Shown here: piece by piece, positions 1 to 5,293 of the stretch
Layout of the letters: every line of letters starts with the position of its first letter
How positions within the stretch are numbered: position 1 is the stretch's first letter
From: Lachnospiraceae bacterium
Lineage (GTDB): Bacteria; Bacillota_A; Clostridia; Lachnospirales; Lachnospiraceae
Length of the DNA: 5,428 nt
Direction: 5' to 3'
Assembly (NCBI GenBank): GCA_003446335.1
Contig: DMAZ01000227.1
Coordinates: 1-5,428, forward strand
Program-made: the position numbers and the translations under genes
The notes under the pieces: generated by a model
Seen by the model: only the letters and a program-made list of their open reading frames with translations
Told to the model about the DNA's origin: nothing
Database searches by the model: none

Positions 1-68
1 CCTTCCTCGAACATGGCGCGAATAACGGAACTGTTCTTTACGTAACCCTTCATCTTCTCAGAAATCAT
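1..68 (-). CDS. PLP-dependent class I/II aminotransferase, N-terminal fragment
   Basis: Only the first 22 codons are present; the gene runs off the low-coordinate edge. The peptide reads MISEKMKGYVKNSSVIRAMF and continues with EE. This closely resembles the start of the pyridoxal-phosphate aminotransferases (aspartate aminotransferase fold) common in Clostridia, which begin with M-[IV]-[SA]-EKM and an SxIRxMFEEG stretch that precedes the 'FDFSLGNP' segment. Nothing of the catalytic core (PLP lysine, substrate arginine) is in the window, so the substrate cannot be named. The ATG at 66-68 has an AGGAG ribosome binding site at 75-79 with a 6-base spacer. The gene follows the tyrS terminator and probably has its own promoter. 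The family call rests on recalled similarity over a very short stretch. Confidence 0.6.
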   Translation of the reverse strand, partial: MISEKMKGYVKNSSVIRAMFEE

Positions 69-86
69 ACTAGTCTCCTCTCACAA

Positions 87-117
87 GGAAAGCGTTCTCT
101 TACGGAAAAAGCCTTCC
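87..117 (-). other. Possible leader hairpin ahead of the aminotransferase gene
   Basis: Two 7-base arms, GGAAGGC and GCTTTCC on the minus strand (111-117 and 87-93), can pair with one G-U pair across a 17-base loop. The foot of the hairpin is 7 bases from the AGGAG ribosome binding site at 75-79. It has no U-tract of its own, so it is not a terminator. It could affect mRNA stability or translation, or be a chance pairing. Confidence 0.25.
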
Positions 118-138
118 AATATCAAACTCATAAAAAAT

Positions 139-167
139 ACTTTACTCCCTTTCGTGCTTTAAAGCAA
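139..167 (-). promoter_or_regulatory. Possible sigma-A promoter for the aminotransferase gene
   Basis: On the minus strand, TTGCTT (-35, 162-167) and TAAAGT (-10, 139-144) are separated by exactly 17 bases. The match is moderate: 3 of 6 bases at -35 and 4 of 6 at -10. It sits just after the tyrS terminator and about 70 bases before the start codon, where a promoter is expected because the terminator should separate the two genes. The -35 box overlaps the 12-base palindrome at 155-166. Confidence 0.4.
155..166. repeat. Perfect 12-bp palindrome over the putative -35 box
   Basis: TGCTTTAAAGCA reads the same on both strands. It overlaps the putative -35 hexamer of the aminotransferase promoter and begins shortly after the tyrS terminator U-tract. 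A dyad in this position could be a repressor operator. It is short and AT-rich in the middle, so chance is quite possible. Confidence 0.35.
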
Positions 168-170
168 CAC

Positions 171-202
171 AAAAAAGGATGATAAGACACCTCTCATCAT
201 CC
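171..202 (-). terminator. Rho-independent terminator of tyrS
   Basis: On the minus strand, GGATGAT (196-202 on the plus strand as atcatcc) pairs with ATCATCC (177-183). The stem continues inward through four more pairs, one of them G-U, to a GGTG loop, giving an 11-bp stem. A run of six T residues (171-176) follows directly. The stem starts 13 bases after the tyrS stop codon. This is a textbook intrinsic terminator and should insulate tyrS from the aminotransferase gene. Confidence 0.92.
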
Positions 203-215
203 CTCTGTGCTTTCT

Positions 216-1439
216 TTATTCTACGACGAGCTTCTTGAAATTTTTCTTGCCCCGCTGGATCACCGTCTCACTGCCGGCAATGTCATCCTTCTTCAGCATC
301 GCGAAGACGTCTCCGACTTTTCCGCCGTTGACCTTGACACCGCCCTGCTGGATCGCACGGCGGGCTTCACCGTTGGATGTGACCAGACCGGCCTTTACAA
401 GTGCCTGAATGACACCGATCTCTCCATCCGTAAAGTCTTCGTCGTGAAGTACGGTCGTCGGAATATCCGCCTTGGCACCGCCGCCAAAGAGTGCCTTCGC
501 GGCATCCTGTGCTTTTCCGGCTTCCTCTTCACCGTGAACAAGACTCGTCAGCTCATATGCCAGGATCTCCTTGGCTTTGTTCAGCTGGCTGCCTTCCCAC
601 TTGTCCATTTCATCGATCTGTTCAAGCGGCAGGAATGTCAGCATACGGATGCATTTCAGCACGTCGCTGTCCGCCACGTTCCTCCAATACTGGTAGAATT
701 CGTACGGAGATGTCTTGTTCGGATCCAGCCATACAGCGCCGCTGGCCGTCTTGCCCATCTTCTTGCCCTCTGAGTTCAGGAGCAGTGTGATCGTCATGGC
801 ATGGGCATCTTTGCCGAGCTTACGACGGATCAGTTCCGTGCCGGCAAGCATGTTGGACCACTGGTCGTCTCCGCCGAACTGGAAATTGCAGCCGTAGTCC
901 AGGAACAGTCTGTAGAAATCGTAGCCCTGCATGAGCATGTAGTTGAATTCAAGGAAAGTCAGACCTTTCTCCATTCTCTGCTTGTAGCACTCAGCCGCGA
1001 GCATACGGTTCACGGAGAAGTGAGCGCCGACTTCGCGCAGGAAATCCACATAATTCAGGTCAAGCAGCCAGTCTGCATTATTGACCATCAATGCCTTCCC
1101 GTCAGAAAAGTCTATAAAACGGCTCATCTGAACCTTGAAGCAATCGATATTATGCTGAATCGTCTCCTTCGTAAGGACCTTTCTCAGATCCTGACGTCCG
1201 GACGGATCTCCGATCATGCCCGTTCCTCCGCCAAGGAGTGCAATCGGCTTGTTCCCGGCCATCTGCAGTCTCTTCATAAGGCAGAGCGCCATGAAATGAC
1301 CGACATGAAGGCTGTCTGCCGTCGGGTCAAAGCCGATGTAGAAAGTCGCCTTTCCATTATTCAGCATATCCCTTACCTGATCTTCGTCTGTGACCTGTGC
1401 AATCAGGCCTCTTGCTTTGAGTTCTTCATAAATTCCCAT
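216..1439 (-). CDS. tyrS: Tyrosyl-tRNA synthetase
   Basis: This 407-residue cytoplasmic class Ic aminoacyl-tRNA synthetase charges tRNA-Tyr with tyrosine in an ATP-dependent reaction. The Rossmann-fold catalytic domain carries the HIGH-type motif as HVGH at 45-48 and the KMSKS-type loop as KMGKT at 227-231. The usual tyrosine and ATP pocket residues are visible: Tyr34, Asp38, Asp78, Tyr167, Gln171, Asp174 and Gln193, in the order known from the Geobacillus enzyme. The C-terminal part (about 345-400) is an S4-type RNA-binding domain containing the segment EARRAIQQGGVKVNG. Length is normal for the TyrRS type found in most Bacillota. The ATG at 1437-1439 has AGGAG at 1448-1452 with an 8-base spacer. 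A strong promoter lies about 45 bases upstream of the start codon and a strong terminator downstream, so it is probably monocistronic. There is no room for a T-box leader between that promoter and the start codon. Confidence 0.98.
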   Translation of the reverse strand: MGIYEELKARGLIAQVTDEDQVRDMLNNGKATFYIGFDPTADSLHVGHFMALCLMKRLQMAGNKPIALLGGGTGMIGDPSGRQDLRKVLTKETIQHNIDCFKVQMSRFIDFSDGKALMVNNADWLLDLNYVDFLREVGAHFSVNRMLAAECYKQRMEKGLTFLEFNYMLMQGYDFYRLFLDYGCNFQFGGDDQWSNMLAGTELIRRKLGKDAHAMTITLLLNSEGKKMGKTASGAVWLDPNKTSPYEFYQYWRNVADSDVLKCIRMLTFLPLEQIDEMDKWEGSQLNKAKEILAYELTSLVHGEEEAGKAQDAAKALFGGGAKADIPTTVLHDEDFTDGEIGVIQALVKAGLVTSNGEARRAIQQGGVKVNGGKVGDVFAMLKKDDIAGSETVIQRGKKNFKKLVVE

Positions 1440-1481
1440 CGTTCAATCTCCTGTACACTTTTTCCAGAATGTCTGCGAACT

Positions 1482-1510
1482 AGTATAAGACTTTTATGTT
1501 TTAAAATCAA
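1482..1510 (-). promoter_or_regulatory. tyrS: Sigma-A promoter of tyrS
   Basis: On the minus strand, TTGATT (-35, 1505-1510) and TATACT (-10, 1482-1487) are separated by exactly 17 bases. The -10 differs from consensus at one position and the -35 at two. Transcription would start near 1475, giving a leader of only about 36 bases that contains the AGGAG ribosome binding site. Confidence 0.75.
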
Positions 1511-1512
1511 GT

Positions 1513-1526
1513 GCGTACCTGTACGC
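1513..1526. repeat. Inverted repeat between the Nudix gene and the tyrS promoter
   Basis: The sequence gcgtacctgtacgc has two perfect 6-base arms around a 2-base centre. It begins 3 bases past the Nudix stop codon and ends 2 bases before the tyrS -35 box. As RNA it could fold into a 5-bp stem with a 4-base loop followed by ACTTGATTTT, a poor terminator for the Nudix gene. Its position directly behind the -35 box equally suits a protein-binding site controlling tyrS. The sequence alone cannot decide between these. Confidence 0.45.
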
Positions 1527-1529
1527 GGA

Positions 1530-2135
1530 TCATTCGGAAATGTAGGCAAACGGATCTTCCTCCTTCATGAACCGGATAATATGATAGGCACAGGACGCCG
1601 CCACATTCTCCTCCCGGAGTATTCTGCGTACCTCCTCCCGGTCTGCCAGGACCTGAATGATCTCCTCACTCTCCTCCATATACTTTGCGGACAGCTCGCC
1701 TGTCACATATCCGAATACACATGCGCAGCTTTCATCCGTCATACCGACTGTCGTATATCTGGGTGCCTCATAAACAGGGTCCGCCTCGATCGGATGCAGG
1801 ATCATGCCGGTCTCCTCGTGAACTTCCCGTATCGCCGCCTCGCGGAAATTTTCACCCTCATCGATAAGGCCTGCTGGAAGTTCATAGACATACGCATCAA
1901 TAGGGAAACGGTACTGCCTGACCAGCAGAACGCGGCTCCTGTCCTTCGTGACCGCGTAGATAATGACTCCGTCCGGTCTGTTCACGTGTGTCTCCAGCTT
2001 CAGATCCTCCGGCTTCTCAGCCCGGGATGAAACATAATATCTTCCCCGGCTCCCGTTCTTTCGTACGGTATCCAACTCATACATATTCAGGAACCTGTTC
2101 TGCGTCTGCTGTGTCACTTTCTCGATTTTTCCCAT
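1530..2135 (-). CDS. Nudix hydrolase, ADP-ribose pyrophosphatase type
   Basis: The 201-residue product is a cytoplasmic Nudix hydrolase that probably cleaves ADP-ribose or a similar nucleoside diphosphate sugar to AMP and a sugar phosphate. The Nudix box GX5EX7REUXEEXGU is complete at residues 89-111: Gly89, Glu95, Arg103-Glu104, Glu107-Glu108 and Gly110. The glutamates bind the metal ions. The preceding segments VRQYRFP (72-78) and ELPAG (85-89) are typical of the ADP-ribose pyrophosphatase (NudF-like) subgroup, and about 200 residues is the usual length. The N-terminal strand region (17-38) is the dimer-forming part of this subgroup. I chose the ATG at 2133-2135 because it alone has a good ribosome binding site; an in-frame ATG 27 bases earlier has none. 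The gene lies between two hairpin-containing gaps and its promoter is not clear. The exact substrate is inferred from the subgroup. Confidence 0.92.
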   Translation of the reverse strand: MGKIEKVTQQTQNRFLNMYELDTVRKNGSRGRYYVSSRAEKPEDLKLETHVNRPDGVIIYAVTKDRSRVLLVRQYRFPIDAYVYELPAGLIDEGENFREAAIREVHEETGMILHPIEADPVYEAPRYTTVGMTDESCACVFGYVTGELSAKYMEESEEIIQVLADREEVRRILREENVAASCAYHIIRFMKEEDPFAYISE

Positions 2136-2140
2136 AGTTC

Positions 2141-2147
2141 TCTCCTT
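2141..2147 (-). promoter_or_regulatory. Ribosome binding site that fixes the Nudix gene start
   Basis: AAGGAGA on the minus strand lies 5 bases before the ATG at 2133-2135. The longer in-frame start at 2160-2162 would place this site inside the coding region and has no purine-rich sequence of its own upstream. The shorter 201-residue protein is therefore preferred. Confidence 0.85.
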
Positions 2148-2152
2148 ATTCA

Positions 2153-2179
2153 GCCTGTACATACGCCCGCCTGTACAGG
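2153..2179. repeat. Direct repeat and palindrome upstream of the Nudix gene
   Basis: GCCTGTACA occurs at 2153-2161 and again at 2169-2177, 16 bases apart start to start. The second copy is part of the perfect 10-bp palindrome CCTGTACAGG (2170-2179). The element sits 18 bases upstream of the Nudix start codon, just past the hairpin at 2181-2221. It looks like a pair of protein-binding half-sites, but no regulator can be named. Confidence 0.4.
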
Positions 2180-2180
2180 A

Positions 2181-2221
2181 AAAGGACTGCCGCTTAAAAC
2201 CTGTTTACGCGTCAGTCCTTT
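2181..2221 (-). terminator. Probable terminator after the L,D-transpeptidase gene
   Basis: Nine-base perfect arms AAAGGACTG and CAGTCCTTT (2213-2221 and 2181-2189) pair, and after one mismatch a further CGC/GCG adds three pairs around a 15-base loop. On the minus strand the 3' arm ends in TTTT, but the tract then breaks into CCTGTACAGG, so the U-run is short and partly inside the stem. It lies about 55 bases past the transpeptidase stop codon. Termination is the likely role, though leakage into the Nudix gene or use as a leader hairpin is possible. Confidence 0.5.
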
Positions 2222-2239
2222 GTATAGTTCTGTTATACG

Positions 2240-2267
2240 GAACGTCCGGGCAGTATCCCGACCGTTC
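2240..2267 (-). other. Imperfect hairpin just after the L,D-transpeptidase gene
   Basis: GAACG pairs with CGTTC and, across a 2-base internal mismatch region, CGGG pairs with CCCG around a 6-base ATACTG loop. It begins 8 bases after the transpeptidase stop codon and has no U-tract after it on either strand. It may protect the 3' end of the mRNA or act together with the hairpin at 2181-2221 as a two-part stop signal. Confidence 0.4.
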
Positions 2268-2275
2268 ATATTTCC

Positions 2276-3877
2276 TTAAGTATAAATCACGACGGCATGA
2301 TCTTCGACTACATTGTCATAAACAATCGGCATGACCTCGATCGGTGTATTGACGCACCCGTGCGAACCGCTGGTCAGCCAGATATCTCCGCCGAATGTCG
2401 ATCTCCAGGTAGCGTCGTGAATTCCTTCACCGCCGTTAAAGCAGACCCAGTAATTGACAAATGACTCATATCCGTTGACTTCATATGTACCCAGAATGAC
2501 TGAGGTGTCTTTATACTTGATGGACCAGCAGCCGGGATCTGTCATACGTTCTTCGTTCGCCGTACCTGTGACGACCGGCGTCTCCACGACACATTCTCCG
2601 TTGTGGTAGACCCACATCATCTGCGCCCCGATACTGACCTCGACATAAGTATCACCGAGTCCCTGGTTGTAATCATAGACTCCCTTCTGATAATACTCGA
2701 CGTCATATCTTCCGGCAGTATGAGCATAGAGATTCGACTTTACGGAAGCCGTTGTATCATCGACATACATTCGCCAGCCATAGTCTCCGGTAGAGATCGT
2801 GACCGTGTCTCCGTAATGTGTCGTGAACTCCCAGGGAACATCATATGTATCGTAATTAAGATGCCAGCTCATGACCAGATCCTCAACGGCCTGCTCGTTA
2901 AGGCTGACATCCGTCCCGTTGTCGATGAGGAGTGACCCGATTACTTCCGGTGTAAAGATCATCTCATCATTATTCCAGAGCACATAAGTCATTCCCTCTG
3001 ACTTCATATACTCATTCCACTGCTCTTCGCGATGATTCAGGTTCTCGTCATCACTGTAGATATTCGGATAGATCCGGAACTCTTCCAATTTTACTTCCGA
3101 AAGACCTTTTCCGACTGCCGCGCGAATCGCGTCCTTGGCTTCGTCCAGTCTGATCTCAGAGCCCAGAACTTCAGGGAAGACCTTATAGTATCCGGTCTCA
3201 TCCGGGCCGACATAAGCATCCTCGACCTTCTTAAATTTCTCAGGGTCAAGTATATTCAGCCTGTTCATTGCGTCCTCAAGGGCTGTGTCATCATAGGTGA
3301 CATTGAGATTAATTTCCCTGTCCTTTCTGTGGAACATGAGGAACGGCCAGAGTAATGCATGCTGTTTTTTCAGTGCTCCGGATACTTCGTCGAACTGGGT
3401 GAACTGCAGATTCAGATTCTCTCCGCTGATCACCTCATCGGAAGTCCCCTCAACGCCTCTTACTGTCAGTTCGTAATCCTCTGTATGATCGACCATCTTC
3501 TGCTCAGCCTTGGAGACATTATCCAGACTCACTTTGACACCATTGATATAGGTATTCGGAAGAAAATGGAAAAAGAAGAACAGTGCGAAGACGATATATA
3601 CTCCTCCCACTACTCCGAGCACGATCTTCAGCCATAGCTTCTCCTGTCTTGTCAAAGCTTTTCTTTTGATCCTGTTCTGAATAAAGCCGATCAGACCTGA
3701 TCTTCCCTCGCTTTTTTTTCCTGACACTTTCCGAGCGCTTTTCACTTTAGGAGCTTTTACTGTTTTTGAAACCTTTGCACTCTTTGATACTTTGGCTTTT
3801 CTGGCTCCTGCTGTTTTTGGCGTTTTCGTACCGCGAACTGTGTTCGTCGAAGCCGCCGCTTTCATAACTTTTGCCAC
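2276..3877 (-). CDS. Membrane-anchored L,D-transpeptidase (YkuD domain) with basic cytoplasmic tail
   Basis: This 533-residue enzyme should form 3-3 cross-links in peptidoglycan, or attach other groups to the stem peptide, outside the membrane. The YkuD catalytic domain spans about 410-533. It has His487 in GIHDATW and the signature SHGCVN, with nucleophile Cys508 near the C-terminus. One hydrophobic helix at about 83-106 (WLKIVLGVVGG onward, with an FFFF run) anchors it with the N-terminus inside. Residues 107-400 resemble the putative peptidoglycan-binding repeats (PG_binding_4 type) that usually precede YkuD in Clostridia, including YINGVKVSL right after the membrane. The first 80 residues are exceptionally basic: 25 Lys/Arg against 2 Glu, with AKVSK repeated at 28-32 and 34-38. 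The start is GTG at 3875-3877, with AAGGTGA at 3882-3888; a later in-frame ATG (codon 5) is too far from this site. The domain call is firm, while the specific cross-linking role is inferred. Confidence 0.94.
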   Translation of the reverse strand: MAKVMKAAASTNTVRGTKTPKTAGARKAKVSKSAKVSKTVKAPKVKSARKVSGKKSEGRSGLIGFIQNRIKRKALTRQEKLWLKIVLGVVGGVYIVFALFFFFHFLPNTYINGVKVSLDNVSKAEQKMVDHTEDYELTVRGVEGTSDEVISGENLNLQFTQFDEVSGALKKQHALLWPFLMFHRKDREINLNVTYDDTALEDAMNRLNILDPEKFKKVEDAYVGPDETGYYKVFPEVLGSEIRLDEAKDAIRAAVGKGLSEVKLEEFRIYPNIYSDDENLNHREEQWNEYMKSEGMTYVLWNNDEMIFTPEVIGSLLIDNGTDVSLNEQAVEDLVMSWHLNYDTYDVPWEFTTHYGDTVTISTGDYGWRMYVDDTTASVKSNLYAHTAGRYDVEYYQKGVYDYNQGLGDTYVEVSIGAQMMWVYHNGECVVETPVVTGTANEERMTDPGCWSIKYKDTSVILGTYEVNGYESFVNYWVCFNGGEGIHDATWRSTFGGDIWLTSGSHGCVNTPIEVMPIVYDNVVEDHAVVIYT

Positions 3878-3881
3878 TTTT

Positions 3882-3888
3882 TCACCTT
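3882..3888 (-). promoter_or_regulatory. Ribosome binding site supporting a GTG start
   Basis: AAGGTGA on the minus strand places its AGG core 7 bases before the GTG at 3875-3877. The first ATG (codon 5, 3863-3865) would be about 19 bases from the core, too far for normal initiation. The transpeptidase therefore most likely starts at GTG, a less efficient start codon. Confidence 0.75.
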
Positions 3889-3929
3889 AAAATTGAATAA
3901 AAATCCTGATTTTACGCGAAACACAACCT

Positions 3930-3958
3930 ATTGTATCAAAAAACACTATCACTGTCAC
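3930..3958 (-). promoter_or_regulatory. Sigma-A promoter of the L,D-transpeptidase gene
   Basis: On the minus strand, GTGACA (-35, 3953-3958) and TACAAT (-10, 3930-3935) are separated by exactly 17 bases. Each hexamer matches consensus at five of six positions. The spacer contains a run of six T residues. The -35 box starts only 7 bases past the M20 stop codon, so the promoter fills the gap between the genes. The leader would be about 45 bases and AT-rich. A small ACTGT/ACAGT hairpin overlapping the -35 region, followed by the T-run, might also slow transcription arriving from the M20 gene, but weakly. Confidence 0.8.
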
Positions 3959-3965
3959 GTACAGT

Positions 3966-5291
3966 TTACAGTTCTTCCGTGAGTATTTTATAAAACATGA
4001 CCGTTTTCAGCAGATTTCGGATACTGATCGATTCATTGGCACCGTGAACAGTTCCTCTTTCCTCTGCACTCATCTCCATAGGCGTAAACTTGTACACATG
4101 ATTTGATATTCTTGAATAATAACGGCTGTCTGTTCCGCCGTTCAGCTGATAAGGGCCTACCGGTATATCCTTGAAGGTGCGTCGGATCACTCTCTTCAGC
4201 ATCTCCCACTCCTCACAGTCGATCTCAGAGACAGGCGTCGGAGGTGTACCCGCAATAAGGGCTACTTCGATCGAAGGATCCTGCACCTTTCTTTTCAGCT
4301 CCCCACAGATCGATTCAGGAGTATCCCCTTCGAGCATTCGGACATTGACGCCCATGGCTGCACGGTCCGGCAGAACGTTAAAAGCGGATCGGCCTTCAAA
4401 TATCACGACCGCCGTTGTTGTTCTGACCATTGCGTTAAAACTGGATCCCATAACGGTAGCTGCCGCCTTGATCGCGGGGGCAAGCATCCCGGCATGGGCA
4501 AATGCCGGCCGCTCGTAAAAAGGCACTTCTTTCGAAATCTCGCGGAACATCAGTCGGACCGGCGTTGACAGGCGTGCCGGAAAAGGATTTTCCTCCAGTC
4601 TCACAGCTGCCTTTGCGAGTTTTCCGATTGCGGTATGACGGGGCGGAGTCGACGCATGACCGGATTTCGATTTGATCGTCAGCATATAGTTCGCTGTCCC
4701 TTTTTCTGCGATACCGACCATGGCCGCTTTCTTCCTGAGTCCGGGCAGTCCTTCCGGAATAACGGCACCTCCCTCGTCCAGTACGAAGGCAGGTCGAACG
4801 CCTTCACGGTACAGAGTATCTACTATATTCCATGTCGTCTCCCCGCTGACCTCTTCCTCGCCGCCAAAGGAAAGATACAGATCATTCTTCGGTCTCCATC
4901 CTTCAGACAGCGCGTGGTCCACGGCCTCCATAATGGCACACAGAGTCCCTTTCGTATCCAGGGTACCGCGCCCGTAGATCCTTCCGTCGCGTATTTCCGC
5001 TCCGAACGGATCACAGGTCCACCCTTCCTGACCGGCCGGGACGACGTCATAATGAGCCATCAGAACCGATGGTCTTTCGGAGCTCTCTCCTCTGATTTTG
5101 AAGAGAATACCGGTAGGAGGGATCTCCCTGATTTCCGAATATTCCCGGATCGCGGGAAAGCGATCGATCAGAAGTCTGCGGAACGAGGCGAACTCCTCCA
5201 TATCCATTTTTTTCAGGTCTTCTGAGGAAACCGTCTTCAGACGGATCATGGCACGGAAATCATCTATTATTTTCCTGCTGTCAAGTTTCAT
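3966..5291 (-). CDS. M20 family zinc metallopeptidase, carboxypeptidase S/PM20D1-like
   Basis: This 441-residue protein is a cytoplasmic di-zinc hydrolase of the M20 (ArgE/DapE/CPG2) family, acting on a peptide or an N-acyl amino acid. All expected metal and catalytic residues are visible: His80 in MAHYDVVPAG, bridging Asp112 in GRGTLDTKG, catalytic Glu146 and ligand Glu147 in GGEEEVSG, Asp172 in LDEGG, and His416 in TVHGANESI. The lid/dimerisation domain starts near 195 and has His212 in KSGHASTPP, the residue that usually reaches the partner active site. GGTDSRYY (385-392), the HYDVVPAG...GW segment and the SIG-like run after the GHAS motif favour the carboxypeptidase S/PM20D1 branch over ArgE or DapE. 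There is no signal peptide. The ATG at 5289-5291 uses GAGGT (5296-5300), which overlaps the stop codon of the preceding gene, so translation is probably coupled. The family call is firm; the substrate is unknown. Confidence 0.95.
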   Translation of the reverse strand: MKLDSRKIIDDFRAMIRLKTVSSEDLKKMDMEEFASFRRLLIDRFPAIREYSEIREIPPTGILFKIRGESSERPSVLMAHYDVVPAGQEGWTCDPFGAEIRDGRIYGRGTLDTKGTLCAIMEAVDHALSEGWRPKNDLYLSFGGEEEVSGETTWNIVDTLYREGVRPAFVLDEGGAVIPEGLPGLRKKAAMVGIAEKGTANYMLTIKSKSGHASTPPRHTAIGKLAKAAVRLEENPFPARLSTPVRLMFREISKEVPFYERPAFAHAGMLAPAIKAAATVMGSSFNAMVRTTTAVVIFEGRSAFNVLPDRAAMGVNVRMLEGDTPESICGELKRKVQDPSIEVALIAGTPPTPVSEIDCEEWEMLKRVIRRTFKDIPVGPYQLNGGTDSRYYSRISNHVYKFTPMEMSAEERGTVHGANESISIRNLLKTVMFYKILTEEL

Positions 5292-5293
5292 AA

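Noticed and set aside
207..773. A 188-codon plus-strand open frame antisense to the 3' half of tyrS
   Set aside because: It is a shadow of the tyrS S4 and linker region; its start lies inside the tyrS terminator flank without a ribosome binding site.
801..2030. A 409-codon open frame on the plus strand, antisense to tyrS and the Nudix gene
   Set aside because: It spans two well-supported genes and their gap on the opposite strand, has no ribosome binding site before its ATG, and its translation shows no recognisable domain. It is a by-product of codon use in the real genes.
2136..2162. A nine-residue N-terminal extension of the Nudix protein from the ATG at 2160-2162
   Set aside because: There is no ribosome binding site upstream of that ATG, whereas AAGGAGA is ideally placed for the ATG at 2133-2135.
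3776..3877. The N-terminus of the transpeptidase as a cleavable signal peptide
   Set aside because: The only hydrophobic helix starts near residue 83 after a long basic tail and is not followed by a cleavage-like motif, so a membrane anchor fits better.
4635..5225. A 196-codon plus-strand open frame antisense to the M20 gene
   Set aside because: It is fully contained in a gene with all catalytic residues intact on the other strand, and has no ribosome binding site or domain signal.
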